From Cyanobium sp. Tous-M-B4 (lineage in GTDB: Bacteria; Cyanobacteriota; Cyanobacteriia; PCC-6307; Cyanobiaceae): a stretch of 64,000 nt of DNA. Location of the stretch: the NCBI RefSeq assembly GCF_024345395.1, contig NZ_JAGQBA010000002.1, forward strand, positions 62,001 to 126,000. The letters are read 5' to 3'. This document shows positions 33,353 to 42,691 of this stretch, piece by piece. Both the position numbers and the translations under genes were made by a program. The notes under the pieces are model-generated. The model did not search any database and was not told the origin of the DNA. It was given only the letters and a program-made list of their open reading frames with translations. The stretch's first letter is position 1. Each line of letters starts with the position of its first letter.

Positions 33353-33604
33353 CAGAAGGGCAAAAGAGCCTCGAGCTCGGGTTCTGCAGGGGCCTCAGGC
33401 TGCTCCGCCTGACGCTCGGTGAGCAGATCATCCAGCAGGGCTGCCAGCCGAATCAGCCCGCGGCACCAGCACTCCTCTGAAAGCCAGAGCAGCAAGCCAT
33501 CGCTGCTGGCGGAGAAGTGCAGCCGGCGGGCGGCATGCAGGTGAATAGGGCTGTGAGCGGGAAGGCAAAGCGTGGCTATGGCGTACCCAGCGCAGGCCCC
33601 AATA
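33353..33604 (-). CDS. Possible degraded or atypically started small gene
   Basis: A minus-strand frame ends at TGA 33353-33355 and reads through LHFSASSDGLLLWLSEECWC and LAALLDDLLTERQAEQPEAP with protein-like composition. No ATG, GTG or TTG start is available before the in-frame TGA upstream. It may be a remnant. Confidence 0.25.
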
Positions 33605-33646
33605 CCAATGGGGCGGGGTCAAGCCCTCGCGCCGCCCGAATCAGAA

Positions 33647-34003
33647 CTAGAACTCTTCAAAGGTGGACCTTGGATCCAGTGAAAGACTTGGCTTGAATAC
33701 CCAATGAGCCCCGCTTCTCACTCCAGAAAAGTTTCTACAAACTGAGCCATCGCTGTCCATATCCTTGCAACCATAATAAGTGTGAGTCAAAATTTCATAT
33801 TCAATCAAAACTCCGCCGTCAGTCAGTGATGCATGCGTGATTTGGTGGTCTACGTAGCTCGTTCGGCAATCACCATCATCGACCTTCAAATCAAAGGCTG
33901 GCGAGAGCTCCTCTGCATAACTCTCTAGATAATCAATGAGGTCAACTTCCCCTTCTTCGTCTTCCAAGACGGGAGGGACGGGGATGGAAATCTCGTTGTC
34001 CAT
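33647..34003 (-). CDS. Small acidic protein at end of defence operon
   Basis: 118 residues with about 26 D/E against 7 K/R, so strongly acidic. No domain recognised; several aromatic residues and four cysteine/histidine positions (HTYYGCKDM). The start at 34003 is 37 bases after the stop of the DUF499 gene, so it is probably the last gene of the defence operon. Its GC content looks lower than that of its neighbours. Acidic small proteins may mimic DNA or act as antitoxins, but this is only a possibility. Confidence 0.55.
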   Translation of the reverse strand: MDNEISIPVPPVLEDEEGEVDLIDYLESYAEELSPAFDLKVDDGDCRTSYVDHQITHASLTDGGVLIEYEILTHTYYGCKDMDSDGSVCRNFSGVRSGAHWVFKPSLSLDPRSTFEEF

Positions 34004-34039
34004 GAATCATCATCGTGATCTTATTAGCTTTTACGGTAC

Positions 34040-37000
34040 TCAATACAACCCAGGCTTATCGACCTTCAGCGCCGCTGAGTTCTCCAGCACAATCCGTGCG
34101 GTTTGCTCGTCGATGCCGCCGGGGGCGTTGACCTGCACCTCCAGGGTCATCTCGATCTGAACTCCGGGCAGGGCCTGGAGGTGGGACATGACCTCCTCCA
34201 CGAAGGCGCTCATCTGCAGGCTGGCCCTGGTGGGATCGAGTTTCACAGAAGCCACGTAGCGCGTGGGCAGCTGGGCTTTGGGTGGAACGGGCGGTTGTGG
34301 CGGAGTCGGTGGTGCAACCCCACCAGGCCCTGTTGATCCCGTTCCTTCATTTGTGTACGGCTTCTGTGTGCCCTTGCCTTCACCGGCACCTGGGCCGGGT
34401 GGCGGTGGATCCATCGGCTTGGCTCGATCCGCTTCGATCTGAGCCAGGGCCACCTCATCTTTGACGATGTAGCCGGTGAGGCTGCTGGGCTGAGTGCTGG
34501 ATGCCTGCTGCGGCCTCAGGCCGCTGTAGCGGCCGCTGGCCTCATCGAAGCCATCGGCCAGATGGAAGGTGCTCTCACCACTGAGGGCAGCAGAGGGGTT
34601 GATCAATGCGTCGAGGATCACCTGATCGGTGCTCACCCTCGGCAGATACAGGTACTTGCGGCACCAGTCGACCAGATCACGCACGCGGACGTGGGGCTTT
34701 TCCACCCAGAGGAAGCGGTTGAGGTCGTCGCGGAGGCGGCGGGCACCGAGGGAACGGAACAGGAGGTCTTCCTGCTCGCACTTCTCACTGCTGCGCTGGC
34801 CAAGGCTGCCCTTGCCACTGCTGAGCTTCTTCTCATCCCACTGGGCACCGTTGGGGCCTGGGGCCTGCTGGTAAGGGATCAGGAGGTGGCACCAGGTTTC
34901 AGGGATGCGGCTGGCGACGGCTGTGGTGGCTTCCTCCACCTTCTTGATCGCCTGCTCCTTCTGGGCCACGCTGAGATTCAGCTCCAGGGCGTTGTCGGTG
35001 ATGCGCTGCCAGGCGCGGCGATCGGCCAGGGCCTGGAAGAGGTTTTCGATGGTGTCTTCATCGGGGGCCAGGAACACCAGGGTGTTGGCGTACTGCCGTG
35101 GGCTGTTGCCCTTGCTCTGTAGACAGGCAGTAGCCCACTGGCGCGCCGCACTGAACTCCACCCCCTTGCGGTGGGTGTGCTCCGCCGCCAAGAGCACCAA
35201 CCGGGTGGAGGGCTCATCGGGCACGGCGCTGCCATCGACGGGAGCAGCATGGAGGCCCGCGAATTCACCACGGCTGCTCGCCTCCTTGGCCAGGCGGGTG
35301 TTGAGCTCGGCGTTCAGCTCCTGGCGCTGACGCAGGTAGCTCTCGCGATAGTCCTCGGCGGTCCGGTTGAGGTTGGGACGGGTATCGATCCAGTAGCGGT
35401 CACCGTCCTGCTGAATGAAGCGGCCGCGATCGCCGAGGCGGCGCAGGGCATCCCCGAAGGTGGCGATCGGTTCGCCTGGCATTACGCAGGCCAGCTTGAC
35501 CCGCTGATCGCCGATGCCGGGTCTCTCTGTTTCCGCATCGGGGGCGGTACCGATGTAGAGGCTGCGGGCCACGCGCTTGCAGGCACTTACTCGCCCGAAG
35601 TTGGGGTTTTCACTATCGAGCCGGGCGGGGGTGGAATCTGGACCGTCCACGTCCTGAGAAATGATCGGCTCCCACTGGTTGTCGAGATAGCGCAGCAGCT
35701 CGTTTTTGACATCGGCATCGTCAATCGGTACCGAGCTGGGCATGATCAACAGATCTTTGCTGTTGCCGTTCCAGAGGCCTTCGATGGTTTTGGCCAGCAG
35801 TCGCAACACGCCGCGCGTGCGCTGGAAGCGATCGAGGGTGCTCCAGTCGTCGTAGAGCCGCTTGAACAGCTCCGGGTGGATTGGGTAGGCGGCGGTGAGT
35901 AGATCGCGGTAGCCGGGTTCGCAGGTTTCGGAGGGGAACTCGTTTTTGTTGTTGGCGTATTGATCGCTGAAGGCCCTCACAACCGCATCGCGGGCGGCTC
36001 CACCTTCGTTGTTGGTGATGGTGTCGAACAGGCGGCGCCTGACGATCTCAAAGCCCTCATTGCCGCTGGCGGGACGCCATTCGTAGGCAATGCGGTTGAC
36101 GACATTGCGCAGACCATCGAGGGCTTTTTCGCCATCGCTGCCACCGATCTCATTGGTGCTCTGGGGCACGGAGATAAGAAGCAACACATTTGGCACCTGC
36201 TTGGCCGCTTCTGTGAGCGCCTGCGCGAAGGACACCTGGGAATCAAAGGTGCCGGCGGGTAGGTTGGGATTGCTGACCAGGTTGCGGGCATAGGCCACCC
36301 ACTCATCCACCAGGATCAGGCAGGGGGCAGTGGAGCTGAACAGAGCAGCCAGATCCTGGGCGCCTGGGGCAACGCGCTGCTGATCGCTGTTGGCGATGCG
36401 GGCATAGCCTTCGGCACCGCCCAACTGATAGGCCAGCTCACCCCAGAGGGTGTTGACCACGGTGCCATCGGGCTTGGTGCTTGCTTCTGCCGGACTGAAG
36501 GCCGTGCCCACCAGCACGGCGCGTGAAGCCTTGGGCACCGAATGGATGCCAACCTCCGTACATACCTCATCGAGGCCGGGAAGACTGGCCAGGGGAGTGC
36601 CAGAGCAGAGGTGGTAGAGCGAGAGCATCGAGTGGGTTTTGCCGCCACCGAAGTTGGTCTGCAGCTCGATCACCGGATCGCCGCCCTGGCCATTGAGCCG
36701 CTGCAGGGAGCGACGCAACAGGTCGCGCATGCCGGAGGTGATGAAAGTGCGGCGGTAGAACTCAATCGGATCGGTGTATTCGGGGGTCCCGAGCCCGCGA
36801 CGCACCTGATCGAGGTCGGCGGCGAACTCGGCCTGCTGGTATTTACCGGAGATCACATCCGGGTGGGGGGTGATCACATCGCGCCAGGGAACGAGACCTG
36901 CTTTGGTTTGGCTTTCGGTGGTGGCCTGATAGCGGGTGCGGTTGCGAGCACGCTCGGAGAACACCACCTGCTGCAGCTCTTCCCGCAGGCCGCGGATTGC

Positions 37001-37357
37001 TTCTGCCTGCTCGGGGGCGCTGATGTTGCGGCAGAGACGAACGGCGGTGTCGAGGTAGCGGTCGACGTCGTCGGAGGAGAATGGTTCGGAATGGGCCCAC
37101 TTGTTGCGGGCCTCCTTGAGCTCACTCACATAGGCCCGATCCGACTGACTCAGCAACCTCTTGAAGACCGCCCCCCAGTGCTCCATGAACAGGCCCAGCA
37201 GTACCGAGACGTCTTGCAGGTTGCTGGCCTGGGGCGGCAGGTTGTCTTGCCAATTAGTGCCGAGGCCCTGGTAGAGCTCACGGCTGAGGTAGGGCAGCAG
37301 GCCATCCCGGAGCTGATCCAGGGCCTTGCCGATGCGGTCGCGGTTGGAGAGAGCCAT
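34040..37357 (-). CDS. Swt1-type HEPN + DUF499 ATPase, predicted defence ATPase
   Basis: 1105 residues. Residues 1-115 form a Swt1-type HEPN domain: helices followed by KEARNKWAHSEPF, with the RN-x3-H motif at R84-H89. The DUF499 (COG1483) ATPase body follows: Walker A NFGGGKTHSML (about 235-245) and LILVDEWVAYAR (347-358), and long helical regions after. The C-terminal part (about 975-1105) has a proline/glycine linker and a separate beta-rich end. DUF499 ATPases accompany DUF1156 methylases and helicases in predicted antiphage systems. Ten bases separate it from the methylase gene. Confidence 0.85.
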   Translation of the reverse strand: MALSNRDRIGKALDQLRDGLLPYLSRELYQGLGTNWQDNLPPQASNLQDVSVLLGLFMEHWGAVFKRLLSQSDRAYVSELKEARNKWAHSEPFSSDDVDRYLDTAVRLCRNISAPEQAEAIRGLREELQQVVFSERARNRTRYQATTESQTKAGLVPWRDVITPHPDVISGKYQQAEFAADLDQVRRGLGTPEYTDPIEFYRRTFITSGMRDLLRRSLQRLNGQGGDPVIELQTNFGGGKTHSMLSLYHLCSGTPLASLPGLDEVCTEVGIHSVPKASRAVLVGTAFSPAEASTKPDGTVVNTLWGELAYQLGGAEGYARIANSDQQRVAPGAQDLAALFSSTAPCLILVDEWVAYARNLVSNPNLPAGTFDSQVSFAQALTEAAKQVPNVLLLISVPQSTNEIGGSDGEKALDGLRNVVNRIAYEWRPASGNEGFEIVRRRLFDTITNNEGGAARDAVVRAFSDQYANNKNEFPSETCEPGYRDLLTAAYPIHPELFKRLYDDWSTLDRFQRTRGVLRLLAKTIEGLWNGNSKDLLIMPSSVPIDDADVKNELLRYLDNQWEPIISQDVDGPDSTPARLDSENPNFGRVSACKRVARSLYIGTAPDAETERPGIGDQRVKLACVMPGEPIATFGDALRRLGDRGRFIQQDGDRYWIDTRPNLNRTAEDYRESYLRQRQELNAELNTRLAKEASSRGEFAGLHAAPVDGSAVPDEPSTRLVLLAAEHTHRKGVEFSAARQWATACLQSKGNSPRQYANTLVFLAPDEDTIENLFQALADRRAWQRITDNALELNLSVAQKEQAIKKVEEATTAVASRIPETWCHLLIPYQQAPGPNGAQWDEKKLSSGKGSLGQRSSEKCEQEDLLFRSLGARRLRDDLNRFLWVEKPHVRVRDLVDWCRKYLYLPRVSTDQVILDALINPSAALSGESTFHLADGFDEASGRYSGLRPQQASSTQPSSLTGYIVKDEVALAQIEADRAKPMDPPPPGPGAGEGKGTQKPYTNEGTGSTGPGGVAPPTPPQPPVPPKAQLPTRYVASVKLDPTRASLQMSAFVEEVMSHLQALPGVQIEMTLEVQVNAPGGIDEQTARIVLENSAALKVDKPGLY

Positions 37358-37367
37358 GGGGTTTGGA

Positions 37368-40265
37368 TCAGATCAGGGTGGTCTGAAGGGGCGCAGACGA
37401 GCTGGTGGAGGAAGCTGATGCAAGGCGCTCCAGCTCAGGCCAGGCGATCACCAGGCCGTTGTAGGAGCGGGCTTCTTCTGCTTGTTTCTTCTTCTCGCAG
37501 TGGTTGTAGAGGCGATAGGCAAGGGCACGGCAATTGGTGGCGAGATCACCGTGGCCGGAGACATTCTTGAGCTGAAGCAGTAGCTCAGCGGCAGCGCTTT
37601 CCCCGTTCGCTTCTAGTCGCTTGATCAGATGCTGAGTTGCCTCCCAAACGCAGAGACGACGATCGGTGGTGGGATCCCAACCCTCTGGAAGTTGGGCGCG
37701 CTGGTAGAGCCGCACCTTCCCAGCCAAGGAGGAGAGGATTCCAGCCTCTGCAACCCCATCAACGGAGAGGTTGCGAGCAATGGCTAAACCTTCAGCATCC
37801 CCATAGGAGCGCTCTTCATAGCCGTAGCTCTCAAAGAAGGTGAGGGCAAAGCGGCTATCAGCGTCGAGATCGCCTTCGTCCTGGGAGAGGTACTCATCGA
37901 GGGCGGCGTTGATCTCGATTAGGGCCTCCCGCACGCTCATGGGGCTATCATCGGGGTTGAGCACGGCCCTGGCACTGCTGTAGATCGCCATGCCAGGCCC
38001 AATAGCAGCTTGAGCGACATCAACAGGGGCGATATTTGCACGTTCAAGCTGCTTAAGAGCCTTGGGCAAGAAATATTTAAGCTCTCGCCGAAATTCACTC
38101 CGCGTTAGATTGAGAGCGGTCTCGGAGCGTTTATTGCAAACCAGGACAATACTTGAAGCGAGTGAATTATAATTGGACTTAAGTGCGCTTGACTGCTCGG
38201 TCCTTATTGGCAAGGTTCCTGTGATTTCAAAACCTGCAGTAATAACCGCCTCCAAAAAGCTCTCCCAGCCCGTGCTGGCAAACCCTAAATTACTTTTTGC
38301 TTCTGCCTGCTTAAAAGCGTAGTAAATTGTACATGGAAAAACTGGGTGGGCTTCGTTTAGTATCGCCCTCATTGCATTAATCATTCCTTCAAGAAAGAAA
38401 TGATCAGCGCTTTCTTTCCCTCCATGTCTGTAGGGAGTAGCTACAAGCTCCTCCGCTTTGGGGACCGCCATTGTGGCAAAAAGATCTGGATAGATGCCGC
38501 TTAAGCTTCTACGCAGCCAAACATAGAAAAAATCCGAGAGGTCGGCGTATCCGACATTGTCATAATACGGAGGGTCGGTGCTGATAATTGTTGGTGTTTT
38601 AATATGGGGATTAAGAAGTTGAGCAGGGTGTTGATTGGACACTCCCTTTGCTCCTTTGCCAAGATGACGAATAACTTTTGCAGAGTCCTCACACATTCCA
38701 TCCCAATCCCCACCAGCGCCAGCAAAGGGGCTGCACTCGGGGAAGTCCCATACCATAGGTATTGCTTGCCTTCCAAAAGCACGCCCACTTTTTCCTTGAT
38801 TAGCCCTCCATAGTCCAAGCGTGCAGTGATAAGAAGTCATCTTTGATACTACTTGACCAAGGTATGTGCAGACATAACCCGAATAGTGGCAAGCTTCAGC
38901 TTTGCTCATCCCAGCAGATTGCGCATCTATGGAAATAGCCTTGTTCGCCTCGCCAACAAGGTCTCCCAATGTTGATAGTAGAGCCAGTTGCCTAGGCGTA
39001 AACAACTGGCCATGCTTGGTAATGCCATAAATTTGAGTCTTGATGTCTCTAGGGTGATGATTTATCTCAAGCTCTGGAAACCAGCCTGGGCTCGTTATTT
39101 CTTGCTCTGCATTGCAACTTGCAGATGGCGGCAGGTAAACCCTTTCTTTGTCGCCCTGAACAACAACCCCTAGGCAGCGCAAGCCCATTCGGCCCGCAAC
39201 ACCTTCGGCACGAATATAATCATAGGAAATCGGGGAGCCCGACATTAGGCATTTAAATGCATTCCACTTTCCTGCTGACAATCCAGTTTTTGTCAATTGG
39301 GGGTCTGGTGGTGAGCCAGCACAGACAGTAATGCGATAACCGTCGCTGTCGACAATTGGCACAATATAGGCGTGGTTTTTGCCGCTAGTTGAAAGCAGGA
39401 AAGTTGAAGCCAGTGGAACATCAATCCCTTGAAATGCTGGGTTAGGGCTTTTTACTGTCCTAGCCCATAGCCAGGCAATTACAGGCAGGCAGCGGCCTTT
39501 GTATTTTGCTAAATCTTTCCTGGGATTCCCTGGATCTAGTATTAGCTCATCAGTGACTTCAACACTTTGATAGAGGTATTCCAGCCTCCGCCTTGCTTCG
39601 CTCCCAATCCACTTGCCGTAATAAGCCACATCCTCGGCAAGCCCTTCCGCCTTTGTGTAATTATTAAGTGACAACTTTTTGACTGAGTCAGGATTGACAG
39701 GTTTGGCGTCACGAACCAGCCCTGGAATCTCGATCATTGTCTTGTTGATGAGGACTGCCACCGGGTTCAGATCACTGGCGCAGGCCTCCAGCCCAAGCCG
39801 CTGCGCCTCCAGGGGCAAAGCTCCGCCGCCTGCAAATGGATCGTGGAAGCCGGGCAGCTTGTCTGGATTAAAGAGCTCTGCTGCCTGTGGGTGATTAGAG
39901 TTGTCATCGCAGGCCCGCCGCCAGCTCCGCTTGATTTCTTCCCGAGCTCGGTTCAACACCAGTTCATTGGTGGTGTTCTCCCAGATGACCAGCTCACTGA
40001 CAAGGGCAAACAGCCGCAGCCGTTCGTTCTCCTGATCTTCCTCAGTAGGGAACTCCTCCGGTACTGCTGAAGGGTCATCCACCATCTGGCAGAAGATCAC
40101 CGCCCTTGCTGCTGCCAACGGCCGCCGCGCCCACCACAAATGCAAGGTGCTGGGGTGACCATGACGGATGCTCTTCTCCCGTGCCGATGCCGCATTGATC
40201 GCCTCCAAAGGGATGGCGACCTCGATCATCTTCTTGCGGCGTTTGACGGGGTGGTCGGTCATCAT
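37368..40265 (-). CDS. DUF1156-type DNA methylase
   Basis: 965 residues. The N-terminus (KKMIEVAIPLEAINAASARE, then HPSTLHLWWARRPLAAARAV) is the DUF1156 (COG1743) signature. The SAM site DPFAGGGALPLEA is at 142-154, with SDLNPVAV after it, and the catalytic TDPPYYDNVGY motif is near residue 560. It should be a DNA methylase that marks host DNA in a restriction-like defence. The start ATG overlaps the UvrD stop (ATGA). By eye, the middle (about 38040-39720) is more AT-rich than both ends, suggesting replacement of the central region by recombination. Confidence 0.9.
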   Translation of the reverse strand: MMTDHPVKRRKKMIEVAIPLEAINAASAREKSIRHGHPSTLHLWWARRPLAAARAVIFCQMVDDPSAVPEEFPTEEDQENERLRLFALVSELVIWENTTNELVLNRAREEIKRSWRRACDDNSNHPQAAELFNPDKLPGFHDPFAGGGALPLEAQRLGLEACASDLNPVAVLINKTMIEIPGLVRDAKPVNPDSVKKLSLNNYTKAEGLAEDVAYYGKWIGSEARRRLEYLYQSVEVTDELILDPGNPRKDLAKYKGRCLPVIAWLWARTVKSPNPAFQGIDVPLASTFLLSTSGKNHAYIVPIVDSDGYRITVCAGSPPDPQLTKTGLSAGKWNAFKCLMSGSPISYDYIRAEGVAGRMGLRCLGVVVQGDKERVYLPPSASCNAEQEITSPGWFPELEINHHPRDIKTQIYGITKHGQLFTPRQLALLSTLGDLVGEANKAISIDAQSAGMSKAEACHYSGYVCTYLGQVVSKMTSYHCTLGLWRANQGKSGRAFGRQAIPMVWDFPECSPFAGAGGDWDGMCEDSAKVIRHLGKGAKGVSNQHPAQLLNPHIKTPTIISTDPPYYDNVGYADLSDFFYVWLRRSLSGIYPDLFATMAVPKAEELVATPYRHGGKESADHFFLEGMINAMRAILNEAHPVFPCTIYYAFKQAEAKSNLGFASTGWESFLEAVITAGFEITGTLPIRTEQSSALKSNYNSLASSIVLVCNKRSETALNLTRSEFRRELKYFLPKALKQLERANIAPVDVAQAAIGPGMAIYSSARAVLNPDDSPMSVREALIEINAALDEYLSQDEGDLDADSRFALTFFESYGYEERSYGDAEGLAIARNLSVDGVAEAGILSSLAGKVRLYQRAQLPEGWDPTTDRRLCVWEATQHLIKRLEANGESAAAELLLQLKNVSGHGDLATNCRALAYRLYNHCEKKKQAEEARSYNGLVIAWPELERLASASSTSSSAPLQTTLI

Positions 40266-42691
40266 TCGAACTCCGTTTCGTTGTCTTCGAGAATCACATC
40301 AAATACCCCTATGTCACCTGGTGAGTGGGGACCAAATCTCTCTCGCGTATCACTATCGTCGGGTGAATCCTGTCGCTTTTCTCGAAAACGGATGGCATTT
40401 TGATTGATATCATCCCACAGCTTTAACCTAATTGATGATTGTCTCCGGTCATCATCAGTCTTTAGAGGTTTCAATTCAAGATGCGACGTGATCTCCTGCA
40501 CAACCTTCGTATAGACGGATTGCTGGGTCTCGGACGAAAGGAGACGAGACCACGACCTTGCACATGCATTCCCAACTTGATAGAGATGCATGTATGACAA
40601 GAGACTCTCTAGATAATAACTACCTGACTGACCAGGAAGGGCCGAAAGCTCTCCTTTGAATATAGCCCGGCATTCGGCTACATATCTTTCGACAGTCTTG
40701 TAGTCCGCCTCTGTCAAATAAGGCGACGGCTCATTCGATGTATAGAAAATATGTAGATCATGTATGGCCCGCGTCATGGCCACATAAAATATGCGTCTTT
40801 CTTCCTCCTCGGCAGAACGCTTCTCCCGAGCACTGGTCACTTCGCCAGTCGCCGAGGGGAAATCAGTCTGAGAACTATTCATATTGGGGACAACCACAAC
40901 AGGAAACTCAAGTCCTTTTGCCTTGAATACTGTAAGTATTTTTAACTTCGATTCGTTCCTGCCGCGAATTTCCGTTGCATTAAATGCTTTAACCCTGTCG
41001 ATTTGGGCCAGGAACGCGGCAAGCGTATCGTCTCCGGCGTAATCGACAAGGGCATCAAATATCTGTGCCTTAACTCGGCCAATACGGGGATGAACAGAGG
41101 AATCGATAATCCACTGTCGAAGCTCGGTTTTCGCATCTAAATCAGAGATGGCTTTTGCTGCAGTATATTCACTGGGACTTTTGTCTGAGTATGCGGAGAA
41201 GAATGCGATTAGATTATCCACTCCTTCGCTCCGCTTGCCAGAGTCATTTTGCCTCGTCTCATTGTATTCATCCAGTAACTCGCCTAAGGGCTTGGTATTT
41301 TCCGAGCCAAGAGCCTTGTTGATGACGGCCTCAAGTGCCGCGCGCTTCATGTATGTCTTTGGACGCGTATAAACCTTTCGCAATGCTTTTTGGTAGACTT
41401 CTTGGTCGCTTGCATCAAGGGCGCAACTATGCATTCGCTTGTGCTCGAGAATTAAAAGCGTTAGATAATCAAGAATGTATCCCGTCTCCCTTCTGAAGTA
41501 GAATGGCTTGCTATCAGGAATCTCGTACGGTATCTGCTTCGCGATTAGAACCTGTTCAATGCATGGGGTCTCAGCGTACTGCCTAATTAATACCACGATG
41601 TTGTCATAGCTTCCGGTCTCTGTATAGACTGATTCCGCGATCTGTGCTATTTCATTTGCTTGGTCGCGGATTGTATGAAAACGTCGGATATCCAACTTGC
41701 CAGTAAATGGCATCATCGGCATCATTTTCTTTTTGGCTCTATTCTGGTTTTTCTCGATTACTTGAGCCGCTAGTATCACCGGACCTGGAGACGATCTAAA
41801 ATTCCTGCTTAGGCGATAGTCTGTCCAGCTATTGTCGCTTAGCTTTGATCGAATAAAGTCTGGCCTGGCGCCTCTCCATTCATAGATTGTCTGGTCATCA
41901 TCTCCGATCACCATCATATTCTGTGACCTCTCGTCCAAGAACTGGAGCATCATATCCTGTGCTTTGTTGACGTCTTGATACTCGTCTACAACAACAAATT
42001 CATAGCGAGAGGCAAACTGTTCTCGCAGTGCCACGTTTGAACCTAGACCAACAGTCGCGTTAACCATGATGTCATCAAAGCCAAGCGCCTTGCAATTTCT
42101 CCTCTCGTGCTCGTAGGTATCAATTAAAACTTCCAGCCATTGATTTCGTTGAAATGTTTCAATGTCAAAATATGGACGGGCCCGCTCGGGTAGCGATTCG
42201 TACATCCAATCTGTGCACAACATATCTCCCTTGAGCTGCATGAGATAGTTCGAGAAATCACTGTACCCGAGGTCTTCTATTAGTTGCTTGTTGATTTCAT
42301 GGTCTTTGGGGTTGATGCCGTTGTCATCACGTATTCTGTCCTTCGCCCTGTAAAAGCATCCCGAAAGTTCATTGTCGTCAACATTGAAACGTCTTGGGGC
42401 CTCAAGCTGATCTGTCTTGAAATTGACTATGCGCAAGGCGACGGCATGGAGTGTAGCTACTTCAACTCCTTCGCAGAATTCTTCATCGGCAAGCTTGTGT
42501 TCAAGTTGATTGCGAGCAAATCGACTAAATGTCGTTGCAAGTATTCGTTTGGGATTGTGGCCGCACTCGCCAATGAGGCGATTTATCCTCTTGACAACCG
42601 TTGTTGTCTTGCCTGAACCGGCAACTGCGAACACTACCGCTCGCCCCTGTTCGTGCTCGATGACTGCTTGTTGTTCTTTGGTCGCTTTCAT
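40262..42691 (-). CDS. UvrD/Rep-family helicase embedded in defence operon
   Basis: 809 residues, superfamily 1A. Motifs: KEQQAVIEHEQGRAVVFA then AGSGKTTTVV (Q and I), VVVDEYQDVNKAQ (II), GDDDQTIYEWRGA (III), LSRNFRSS (IV), LTVFKAKGLEFPVVVVP (V) and RRIFYVAMTRA (VI). No nuclease domain was recognised at the C-terminus. It overlaps the SNF2 gene before it and the methylase gene after it by ATGA, so it is translationally locked in the operon. It is visibly more AT-rich than the SNF2 and DUF499 genes, suggesting a separate origin. Confidence 0.9.
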   Translation of the reverse strand: MKATKEQQAVIEHEQGRAVVFAVAGSGKTTTVVKRINRLIGECGHNPKRILATTFSRFARNQLEHKLADEEFCEGVEVATLHAVALRIVNFKTDQLEAPRRFNVDDNELSGCFYRAKDRIRDDNGINPKDHEINKQLIEDLGYSDFSNYLMQLKGDMLCTDWMYESLPERARPYFDIETFQRNQWLEVLIDTYEHERRNCKALGFDDIMVNATVGLGSNVALREQFASRYEFVVVDEYQDVNKAQDMMLQFLDERSQNMMVIGDDDQTIYEWRGARPDFIRSKLSDNSWTDYRLSRNFRSSPGPVILAAQVIEKNQNRAKKKMMPMMPFTGKLDIRRFHTIRDQANEIAQIAESVYTETGSYDNIVVLIRQYAETPCIEQVLIAKQIPYEIPDSKPFYFRRETGYILDYLTLLILEHKRMHSCALDASDQEVYQKALRKVYTRPKTYMKRAALEAVINKALGSENTKPLGELLDEYNETRQNDSGKRSEGVDNLIAFFSAYSDKSPSEYTAAKAISDLDAKTELRQWIIDSSVHPRIGRVKAQIFDALVDYAGDDTLAAFLAQIDRVKAFNATEIRGRNESKLKILTVFKAKGLEFPVVVVPNMNSSQTDFPSATGEVTSAREKRSAEEEERRIFYVAMTRAIHDLHIFYTSNEPSPYLTEADYKTVERYVAECRAIFKGELSALPGQSGSYYLESLLSYMHLYQVGNACARSWSRLLSSETQQSVYTKVVQEITSHLELKPLKTDDDRRQSSIRLKLWDDINQNAIRFREKRQDSPDDSDTRERFGPHSPGDIGVFDVILEDNETEFE

